A stretch of DNA of 64,000 bases from an uncultured Polaribacter sp. (lineage in GTDB: Bacteria; Bacteroidota; Bacteroidia; Flavobacteriales; Flavobacteriaceae). The stretch lies in assembly GCF_947503855.1 (NCBI RefSeq), contig NZ_CANNFF010000012.1, positions 26,753-90,752 on the forward strand. The letters are read 5' to 3'. Within the stretch, counting starts at the first letter, position 1, and each line of letters opens with the position of its first letter. A model generated the notes under the pieces. The model was not told where the DNA came from and did not search any database. It was given only the letters and a program-made list of their open reading frames with translations. Both the position numbers and the translations under genes were made by a program. This document shows positions 9,501-21,500 of the stretch, one piece after another.

Positions 9501-12500
9501 TTACAGGCGTGCTTACTTTTCCAGTCGACAATCTTACGCTTAGCAACGATGTAAGCGGATTGACCCTTGGGAAGGCAACTAATACAGTTGATATAACAGT
9601 TTCAAATGCTACTACCATTGCTGGTCCTATAACTATATATGGTAGCGATCTTACTTTTAATGCTGCCCTTACAGCTACAGATGACAACATAAACCTTCAT
9701 GCAACAGGCAATGTAACACAAAGTGCAGCACTCACAGCCAATGGTTTAGGTTTACACGGCACGGGAACCTTTACTCTTACCAACACTTCAAATAATGTAG
9801 CTACCATAGCAGGTGGTGATAACACCACCAAACTGGGAAGCCTAAGCTTTGTAGATGCCACCGGTGGCTTGACCATCGGTACGGTTAACCCAACAGGTAT
9901 CGCAGCCACAGGAGATGTACTTATCGAAACACTCTCTGGAGATATCTTGCTCAAAGAACCTATTTTTACCACTTCGAGCACGACCACCGCTGCAGGCTAC
10001 ACAGGTGCCATTGTCCTTAATGCAGGAAAGAACAGTGCGATCGGGACGACCACAGGAGGTGATATCATCGTTTCGGATGATGGTGCGGTGAGTGCACCAA
10101 ATGGTATCACCAAACTATACAGCGGAAAAGAATCCACTAGCACAGGCTTGACTACTTTGGCCGGCGGTACTGCCAACAACAGAAATTCTGTCGATGAGAC
10201 CACGACAACCTTCTCTCCTGTACTCAATGCGACAGGAGGTAACAACTATGCACTTTATCGAGAAGCTGGAAACAACTCACTCTACACCGATGGTTCAAAT
10301 GATTTTGTCCAGCTGGCGAGTAGTCCGATTGCAGATGGAGCGACAGATTTTACCATTGAGCTCTGGATTAAGCCAGATGCCAGTAATTTCGATGATACCG
10401 AATACCATGGCTTCATTGGCTATTATACCGGTATTACTAATACTCGAAGCCCTTCCTTATGGCTGAAGGAAGGTAAAGTCCATCTGGATTCGTATCGAAA
10501 CTCAGATAAACAGAGATTTGATTTTCTAACCGATCGTGCACTGATTACTCAGGATGAATGGACTCATGTGGCCTTTGTCAAAGACGCAGAGATATTCCGA
10601 GTCTATTTGGATGGGGAATTGGCGATTACCACTGTGGCTCCTGATCAGGTCAACATTGAAGGTGATAGTTATTATATCGGCCGGGTTAACAATTATTTTT
10701 CAGGTCAACTTGACGAGGTTCGATTCTGGAATGACGCCCGAACAGAAGCTGAAATCTTGGACTTGATGAATGTGGAGGCTACTGGAACGGAGACAGGCTT
10801 GGTAGCTTATTATGACTTCAATCATGGAGTACCTGGTGGCACCAATGCCGGATTGACAACGCTAGAGGATAGAACCATAGGTGTGAATGATGGAATTTTG
10901 AATAATGCGGCCTTAAGTGGTTCGAGCAGTAACTGGGTCAGCGGATTCTTCCCTAAGATCTCAGGGGAGGGTTTTGTGTACAAAGGTGAGACGAGCCAGT
11001 TAATTCATTTTGCTTCTGGGGGTACTTGGTCTGTTGATAATCCCTCGATTGGTACTATTACCTCTGGTGGTCTCCTCACCGGAGTTACTAGCGGTCAGGT
11101 CGTAGTAACCTATACCCAAGGAGGCAACACCAGCTCTAAAACAATTGATGTGGTTGATCCGAATAACTTAGGAGGATTGACCGTTGTGACTTCTGGCGGA
11201 ACTGCTGCTGGCAACGGCTGGACTTACAGCAATGGTGTAATTCGTCCAACCTCATCCAATGCAGTGAATGTGAATGCTTCGGATGTGTTGGCAAAATTGA
11301 ATCTAAACCACCTGACCATTGAAGCGAGTACTATTACGATCAATGCTGATGTACTTTCTTCATACAGTAATGATCTAACCTTAAAGGCTACAGGTAATAT
11401 TACCGTCAACGAAGACCATACCATTCAAACCAATGGTGGTGATATCATACTTTGGTCTAATAATGATGATGAGACTATTAATGGTGGATATATCTATCTT
11501 CAAGATAATACAACAATCGATACAAGAACTTCAAGTGATAGAACATCAGCTAATGGTTCTAATGATGATGAAAATGGTGGAGCTATAATCTTAGGTGGAG
11601 GAACTGGAACTACAGTACCTGCAGGATATGCCTTAAATAATGCGAATACGCTAAGAGGGGGTATTAGCTTAGGAACTGAGAGTGGTGGCCAAAGACATGA
11701 TAGTAATATTACATTGATTTCAGGAGGAGGAGATATTTCCCTTAAAGGGAAACAGACATCCTTACTTAATGGAGATGCTGCAGGTATTAATGCCTATGAA
11801 GGTTTTGTTCTTGATGCAGGTAAAACCGGAAATATAACTTTAGAGGGTGATGTTAGTGATTCTAACGCTTCATATTCAGACGGTATGAATCTTGGGAATT
11901 ATGCTACTACTGCTGGTGGTGCAGCTTCACACATAAAAACAGTAGATGGAGACATCGCTTTAATGGGAAGCGCATCAGATGCATCAGTTCATAGCAGAGG
12001 GTTAACCTTAGCAGGAGGAGGTGCAGGATTGTTTATTCAAAGTACAGGTACAGGTAGTATCAGTCTTTCAGGTACGCCTGGAGGCACGGGAGTTCAGTAT
12101 AATATTTTACTGATTGGCGCAAACATTCTAGCCAGTAGTGGTGATATAGATTTAGTTGGAGGCAGTACAGGAAAGATTTTTAATACTTCATTTGCTTCAA
12201 CCATTGGTTACAAATTAGGTAGTGATGTTTTAAGTTCTACTAGCGACATAACAGTTACTGGAGATGACTTTGATTTAAGTTCTGGATTTAACTTCAATAC
12301 CGCAGGAACTTTAAAGGTAGAATCATTTGGGAACTCATTTACAAATGCATTTAACACCTCTCAATTGACCTATTCTTCAGATTTGACAGGTCTTACCATT
12401 GGTAAATCAACAAATACCTCAAACGTAACGGTAGCTTCTGATATAGATATCAATGGCCCGGTAAGTATTTATGGTGGAAATATCTATGTAAATGAAAACA

Positions 12501-15500
12501 TTGACACCCAAGGAGGTGCCACAAATGGAGATGTATTACTAAAAGTATCGGCAGATATAGTACTTGCTGAATCTAAAACAATTACTACTGATGGAGGTGA
12601 TGTAATTCTTTGGTCAAATAGTGATAATGAAACTACATCAGGGTCATTAATAACAAGAAAAGGCTCATCAATTACGACAAATAGTGGACATTTATGGATT
12701 GGAGGAGGTGCTGAATCAGGTTCTCTTTGGAATGGTCTAACAGTAGGGGATGGTTATGCTGTTGCCGGAACTAGTTTGAATGATTTAGATAGACCAAATA
12801 CTAATACGGATGCATCTTGGAGAGGTGCTGGTATTTTCTTAGATGGAACTACAATTAATACTTCAGGAGGGCATATTGCTATGTATGGAAAATCAGTTGG
12901 AAATTATGATGGGCTTGTAACATATGGCATCAATACTATTAATTCAGGTACTGGAAAAATTTCAATAAATGCTGACGCAAATGATAATTACGCATCACTT
13001 TTTGGGGTTCATAATAGTGTTACTCCATCAATAACAAATATCACATCAACAAATAGTGATGCTGACGCCATTACTTTTAATCTAGGCTCTGGCACGGGAA
13101 CACAAAATTATGGTGCTTGGGTAGAGGGTGATGTAATTGTTTTGGCCGCCAATGGTGGAGGCATAACTTATAATGCTTTATCGAATGTTTCTAATGTTGG
13201 ACTTAATTTAGGTTATAGTACAACGAGTTCTGGTTATCTGTATTTATTAGCAGATGTTGGTGATATTAATTTAAATACAGGGCTTGGTGGGATTACCTTA
13301 CAAAATCAATTCACCGATATTTATTTAGGTAAAAATGCTGATAAAGGGGTAAGTAGTTCATCAAGCGACATCACATTTACATCGGATAAAATCAGTTCAA
13401 ATGGAATATTACATTTTAGTACATCGGGAGCTATAACTATCGAATCTTTAGGCAATTCATTTACCTCTGCATTCGATACAAGTACTTTAGATTATTCTTC
13501 TGATGTTACTGGTTTAATAATAGGTAAAGCTACAAATAATCAAGATGTTACAATTGGTGCGGTTGTTATTGATGGTCCGTTAACAGTATATGGGAAAAAT
13601 ATTGCAGTAAGCGGTGCGGTAAACGTCGGAAATAATACAGTTAAACTATCGGGTTCAGGCAATGTAACAGATGGAGTAAATGGATATATAATTGCTGAAA
13701 GTTTAGCGCTTTTAGACGGTAATGTAACTTTAGACAATACTTCCAACAATGTATCTTCGATAGCCGGAGGCGATAACGCCACCAAACTAGGTAGCCTTAA
13801 CTATATAAATTCAGTAAGCTTAACGGTAGGCAGTGTAAATCCTACGGGGATTACTTCCTCAGGAACGATTGAGCTGGCTACGCTTACGGGAGATCTAACG
13901 ATCACTGAGCCGATAGTTTCTACAAAATCTACGGGTGATGCGGTAAAGTTGTATGCGGACAAGGATGCCACTGCAGGTAATGCAGGCGACGGCAATATCA
14001 AAATAACCGATAATGGTTCAATAACCGTTGAATCAGGCGCAAGAGCCTTATTGTATTCGGGTAAGGAATCAGAGAGTACGGGAGTTCAGACAGAGGTAGG
14101 TGGAGAGAGCAACACACGTACAAGTGTTGATGCAACTACAGATTTAAGTACAGTTGACCCGGTATTGTCAGCGACAGGCAAGTATGGTTTGTTCCGCATG
14201 AAAAATGTGAATGACAATGCTAATCTTGTGAGTTTAACGACATCTTCAGGCGCGTTAAGTCCGGTGTTTGCTTCAGCGACTACGGATTATACGGTGGTTC
14301 TTCCGCAGGGGACAACAAGTGTAAACTTCACCCCGACAACCGACGATGGGTCAGCGACGCTAAAGATCAATGAAACAGCTCATACTAGCGGGGTTGCATA
14401 TACTGCTAGTAATTTGAAGGCTTATCAGCTCTATGAGATAGAGGTAACAGCAAGTGATGGTGTAGCGAAGAAGACCTATAAGCTAGCGGTATTGGTTACC
14501 CAAGCTACTGTCCCATCACCTACGGGTGTATGGCGTAATTTATTTGCTGGGGAGAATTTTGATCCGAACGATGATCAGCAGGCAACTGCTGATACGGATT
14601 TGGTTGGTAATTCGACCGATGCGATGATGCAAGCACAGCAAGAGACGTATAGTTTTTCAGATGGTCAGGATAAGGTTTATTACTTCCGTGTTCGATTGGG
14701 TAATGAGAATGCGCCTAATACGAGTTTTTACTATGGTATGGATGTGGACTCTGATTACAAGATAGACTTTGTGATAGAGGCGAACTTGAAGGACAAGACT
14801 CCATATGTGGCTTACCACGCTCATGATCCTAGTAAGGATGGTAGTGGTCCATCACAGACGGCCTGGTTAAACAGCAAGAAAGACAATAATATAGAGCGTC
14901 AGTTAGGTGCACGTGATGCACGCATTGTGAGTTATGTTACACAGGGAGAGTCAACGACCAATGTAGATATTGATGGACCCGTAGGTGGTCAGAACAATGG
15001 AGATGATACGTGGTTGGAATTTGCCTTTACTGAGTCAAGCTTTAAGTCATGGACTAATGATTATTTAGGCAATGAATTAACTGGTTCAGATGTAAACGGT
15101 TTAGTAGCTTTTACATCGACTTCACAGACGGCCAATGGAGACATTGGAGGAATCAATGATAAGACGGCAGACCTTAGTTTGACTTGGCAGGAGTTAGGTA
15201 ACTTTATAGAGTCTAATCTGGATGATGTGACGACATATTCATTGTTTACCCCGACTGTAGCGAGCCAATTATCAAGAACAACAACACCTACAGTAACTGG
15301 TAGTTGGGGAGGTTCAAATGAAGGTGATGATACACTAACAGTAACTATTGACGGAGTCACCTATACGGTAGGAAACGGTTTAACAACAGATGGTTCGTCA
15401 TGGTCAGTAGAGGTAAGTACACCATTAGCAGAAGGTATTTATGATGTAACAGCTACAGCGAGCAGGGCATCAGATGGATCTAGTAAGACAGACAGCACTG

Positions 15501-18500
15501 CAGAAGAGCTAGAGGTTAAATTGACTATCCTATTAACAAGTGAGACAATTACAGTTGCTTCTATATCCGACTTAGTGTATACGGGCTCAGGTCAAACTCC
15601 AAGCCCAGAGGTTAAGGATGGCACTACGGCTCTTGTACAAGACACGGATTACACGCTATCATATCAAGATAATATCAATGTAGGAGAAGCAACGGTTACC
15701 ATTACAGGGATCAATGCCTACGAGGGCAGTAGAACAGTAACCTTTAATATTACCCCAGCACCACTGACTATTGTAGCAGAAGATAAGAGTAAGGTATTTG
15801 GAGAGGTAGATCCTGAGTTAACGGTAAGTTATGCAGGATTTGTGAACGGCGAGGATAAGGACGACCTAACAGGAACTTTATCTATCAGTAGAGTATCTGG
15901 AGAGGCGGTATCAACGTATGCTATTACAGCTTCAGGATTAACATCGACAAACTACGATATAACGTATACTCCAGGAACATTTGCCATTACAAGTAGGCTT
16001 ATTACTCAGTCTGCTATTACGGTATTACCGATAACGGACTTAGTGTATACGGGCTCAGTTCAAATTCCAAGCCCAGAGGTGAAGGATGGAGCTACGGTTC
16101 TTGTAGAAGACACGGATTACACGCTATCATATCAAGATAATATCAATGTAGGTACAGCAACAGTTACTGTTACAGGTACGGGTAATTACAATGGAACAAA
16201 AGATGTAACATTTGCAATCACTCCAGCACCACTGACTATTACAGCAGAAGATAAGAGTAAGGTATTTGGAGAAGTAGATCCATCGTTAACGGTAAGCTAC
16301 ACAGGTTTTGTAAACGCAGAAGATCAAGAAGACCTAACAGGTGCCTTATCAATAAGTAGAGTATCTGGAGAGGCGGTATCAACGTATGCTATTACAGCTT
16401 CAGGATTAACATCGACAAACTACGATATAACGTATACTCCAGGAACATTTGCCATTACAAGTAGGCTAATTAGTCAGTCTGCTATCACGGTATCTTCGAT
16501 AACGGACTTAGTGTATACGGGCTTAGGTCAAACTCCAAGCCCAGAGGTGAAGGATGGAGCAATTACTTTGGTACAAGACACGGATTACACGCTGTCTTAC
16601 CAGGACAACCTCAATGTAGGACAAGCTACAGTTACTGTTACAGGTAAGGGTAATTACAATGGAACAAGAACAGTAACCTTTAACATTCTGAAGAAGACGT
16701 TAACCATTAGTGGTCTTAGTGCCGATGATAAGGAATACGATGGTACAACCGAAGCTACTTTATCTGGAACAGCAAGTTTGGTAGGTTTAGTAGATGGTGA
16801 CGATGTGGTATTATCGGGTACCCCAGAGAGTACTTTTACATCACCTAATGTATCCACAGCGATTACGGTAACAGTAGTTGGCTATGAGCTAACAGGAGCG
16901 GCAAAAGACAATTACAGTTTGAGTCAGCCAACGGGGCTTAGTGCAGATATCACTTACCGTGTGATAAGTGTTATCCCTACAAATGGTTTAACAAAGCAAT
17001 ACGGGGAAGTAGATCCTGAGTTTACTTACACCTTCAGTGGATCGATAAGTGGGCAGATGGCAGCTTTTAGAGGTAGCTTAAGCAGAGAGCAAGGAGAAGA
17101 TGTAGATAGCTACCAGATAACTCAGGGCAGCTTAAGCCTAATAGACAACGGCAACTTCAAAGCGTCGAATTATACGATTACTCTGACAACAAATATTGAT
17201 TTTGAGATTACAAAAGCACCATTAATAGTCACGGTAAACAATGATGCTAAGTTTGTGACTCAGGCTGATAGACAAGGTTATGCAGGGGTAAGCTACAGTG
17301 GCTTTAAGTTTGGTGAGGATCTCACATCACTGAATACCACAAACCTGACTATCACTCGAAGCAATTCGGGAGTTGAAGCAGCAGGTATATATACCGATGT
17401 ACTAGAAGCTTCAGGTATAACATCACAGAACTATTCGATTAGTTATGAGCCAGCAGATTATCAGATTGTAGCGGCAGATCAGTTATATGTGAAGTTAGCA
17501 GATACAGAGGTTGTATATGGAGAGGATCCAGTCTACCGTGTAGAGTTGTCAGGATATTACAGTTCAGACAATACACAAGTAGTTGATTTAACTTCTAGTA
17601 CGAGTGTAACAGGCAATAAAGTAACGGTAGTAGATGGAGTATCAGGAAGCGCAGAGTTTTTGATAGTTCCAGAGACGCCATTGTATAGTACATCAAATCA
17701 TCTTTCTGTAGGTGCTTATAATTTAGTTTCAGACCAAGCGGTATTTACTAGTTCAAACTTTAACAACACGTTAATTGAGCAAGGAGTTTTAAGGGTAAAT
17801 CCTAAGGAATTAGTTGTCAGTTTATCAAGTACAAAGTCAAAGGTTTATGATGGCAACGCGCTATTACCATCGATGATATTTGATTTGAGTACACCTTTTA
17901 CGGGAGATAAGGTATCAGCATTAGGTACAGGTATTTATGAAAGTGCAAATGCAGGAGAGACAGATTATAGGGTATCAGGCTTATCACTAAGTGGCTCTGA
18001 TGCGAACAATTATTACATTCAAGGAGGAGCGAATACTCAGATTACAGGGACAGATGGTCAAATTAGCAAACGAACAATTAGCGTTGTTCCAAGAGTTGGA
18101 CAATCAAAGATATTTGGTACATCGGATCCAATTTTGACTTATGATTACAACGGAGAGGTTAATGGTGAGACACCTGTATTTAATGGTTCTTTAGAGCGTG
18201 AAGTAGGAGAATCTCGAGGGCTGTATGCTATTAGCCAAGGGTCTCTTTTATTGACAGATAAAGATAGTTTCATAGCCTCTAATTATGAATTAGCCTTTAC
18301 AAGCGGGATTGACTTTACAATTACAAATAAGTTACTATCAGATCAGGATATTAATATATTACCGATATCAGAGGTAATTTACAACGGGCAGGCACAGGAG
18401 CCTACTCCAGTGGTAAAAGATGGCGGAGTTACACTAACAGAGGGGGTTGATTATGAGTTATCTTATGATAATAATACCGATGTAGGCAAGGCAACTATTA

Positions 18501-21500
18501 CCATTACAGGCTTAGGTAATTATGGAGGAGTCAGAACGGTTACTTTTAACATTCTACCAAGAGTAATTACTGTGACGCCAGATTCAGATCAGAGTAAGGA
18601 GTATGGTGAATCGGATCCGTTACTGACTTATACCTTTAGTGGCGAAGTGAGTGGAGAGACCCCAGACTTTGACAACACACTAAGCAGGGAGCTTGGAGAG
18701 GATGTAGACAGCTACCAGATTACACAGGGTAGTTTAACCCTTGCAGACAATGGATTGTTCAAGGCCTCTAATTATGAGATTGACTTTACAGCCAATATAG
18801 ACTTTACGATTAGTAAGGCTTCACTTACAATTACTGTAAATAATGATTCTAAGTTTGTAACACAGGCTGATGTAGCGGGTTATGCAGGAGTGAGCTATAG
18901 TGGCTTTAAGTTTGGAGAAGACCAAACAGCTATAGATACTACAAACCTGAGTATTACCCGAAGTAATTTAGGAGTAGAAGCTGTAGGGATTTATCCATCT
19001 GTTTTGGAAGCCTCAGGAGTGATATCTCAGAACTATGATATTGTTTATCAGAAAGGAGATTATACAATAATAGGAGCAGATCAGTTGTTAGTTAAGCTAA
19101 AAGACAGTGAGGTTGTTTATGCAGATGTTCCAGTCTTTGAGGTTTTAGAAGCGGGATATTATAATTCAAGTAATGAATTGATAGAAGACTTAACATCAAG
19201 TGTACAGGTTATTGGAACAGAGGTAACGGTAACTGATGGTACTTCTGGCACGGCAGTCTTTGATATAGTAGTAGTATCACCACAGTTGAGTAGTTCAGGT
19301 ACTTTACAATCAGGAAGCTATGTATTGGAGTCGGGTAATATTAGTAAGACGAGTCCGAACTTTAGTGATACGATAATACTTCAGGGTAACCTTAATGTAA
19401 CACCAAAAGAGTTAACAGTCTCCTTGATTAGTAGTGTGATTAAGGAGTATGATGGTAATGATAATCTGTTGAATTTAGAGTTATCTTTAACTACACCTAT
19501 TGATACAGATATTGTATTGGCAAGTGGGGCTGGTGTTTATGAGAGTAAGGATGTTGGAGTAAGAAATTATACGGTATCAGGGATAACTTTAAGCGGAGCA
19601 GATGCAGGGAACTACTTTATCCAGGGAGGTGTAAATGCAAGTATCACGGGTACGGATGGAGAGATTACTAAGCGTGTGCTTACAGTGACTCCTGATGCAA
19701 ACCAAGGTAAGACTTTTGGAGAGTCAGATCCTAGTTTGACTTATAGTTATAGTGGATTGATAAATGGAGAGATACCACTCTTTAGTGGTACACTTGGCAG
19801 AGATCAAGGAGAGGCTGTTGGATCTTATCAGATCACACAAGGAAGTCTTGTATCACAAGACAATGGAGTTTTCTTGAAGGGTAACTACGAGCTTGTGTTT
19901 ACTGAAGGAGAGTTTACGATCACTGCTAAGTCAATTACGGATGCAGACATCAGTGTAGCACCTATTGAGGACTTTGTTTACACGGGTCAAGGGATTACTC
20001 CTCCGTTAACGGTGAAGGATGGAGCAACTACTTTGGTACAGGGAACTGATTATGGATTAGATTACAGTAATAATATCAATGTTGGTATAGCTACAGTTAC
20101 GATTGTTAGCTATGGCAATTACACTGGTAACAAGGTAGTAACCTTTAACATTACCCGAGCTCCACTGACTATTACGGCAGAAGATAAGACAAAGGAGTTT
20201 GGAGAGGATGATCCTGAGTTAACGGTAAGTTATACTGGTTTTGTGAATGGCGAGGATGCTGAAGACCTTACAGGTAGCTTAGCAATCAGCAGAGCTACTG
20301 GCGAGTCAGCAGGCACTTATGCGATTACAGCTTCAGGTTTAACGTCAACGAATTATGCGCTTACTTATACAGAAGGAGATTTTACGATCACTAGTAAGTC
20401 AATTACGGATACTGACATTACAGTATCTCCGATAACAGATTTGGTATACAACGGATCATTACAAAGACCAAAGCCTATGGTAGAAGATGATTCAAACCTA
20501 TTAGATGAAGGAATCGATTATAGATTAAGTTATAGTGATAATACCAATGTAGGGCAAGCGAGAGTAACCATTACAGGAATTGGTAATTATAATGGTAGTA
20601 GAACCGTAAGGTTTATGATTTTACCAAAGGTTATAGAAATTTTAATACCAGATCAAGAGAAAGATTATGGTGCTCAAGATCCTGTATTGGTATTTACAGC
20701 AGATCCTGTACTTTTTGGTTCGGACGAATTTACAGGGGTGTTATCACGAGAATCAGGTGAGGCTGTAGGAGAGTATTTAATATCCTCTGGGACTTTAAGT
20801 GCAGGAGATAATTATACTTTAAATATTCAGTCAGATGCTATTTTTAGGATTATTAGAATTGATAGTGACGGAGACGGTGTTGCGGATGATATAGAAGAGA
20901 CAGATGGAACAGACCCGTTAGATACTTGTGATTTTGTATTGGCAAGTCAAACATTTCCACCGAGTATAGCTTGGGACACAGCAGACTGTGATATTGATGG
21001 AGTAACCAATGCCGAAGAATTGATAGATGGTACTGATCCATTGAATTCAGATAGTGATGGAGATGGAGTTGTAGATGGTTATGAGAAAACAGATGGTACA
21101 GATCCATTAGATTTTTGTTCATCAGTACCATCTAGAATTACAGAGTCATTATCTGATGAATTTTTGTTTAGTGACTGTGACGGTGATGGTTTGAGTAATG
21201 GAGATGAGATTGGATTAGATCCAAAAAATCCAATTGACTCAAATGGTAATGGTGTTTTTGATTATTTAGAGTTCAATAATTATAGACCTTCGGCAGAGGA
21301 TAATTTAGAGATTTTTAATTTATTGACACCAAATGGAGATGGCCAGAATGATGTATTTGTGATCCGTAATATTGAGTTGTATCCGGAGAATATTTTAGAG
21401 ATTTACAATCGTTGGGGATCTAAGGTTTATAATGTATCGGGATATGGGCAAAATGGAAATTATTTCACAGGTGTTTCCAATGGAAGAGGAGTAATTTCAC

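Noticed and set aside
7234..21131. Many long antisense and out-of-frame ORFs inside the adhesin gene
   Set aside because: They arise from biased repeat composition opposite a clear coding frame and show no domains.
20853..21131. 92-codon antisense frame opposite the TSP3 repeats
   Set aside because: Low-complexity His/Leu-rich mirror of the Asp-rich calcium repeats.
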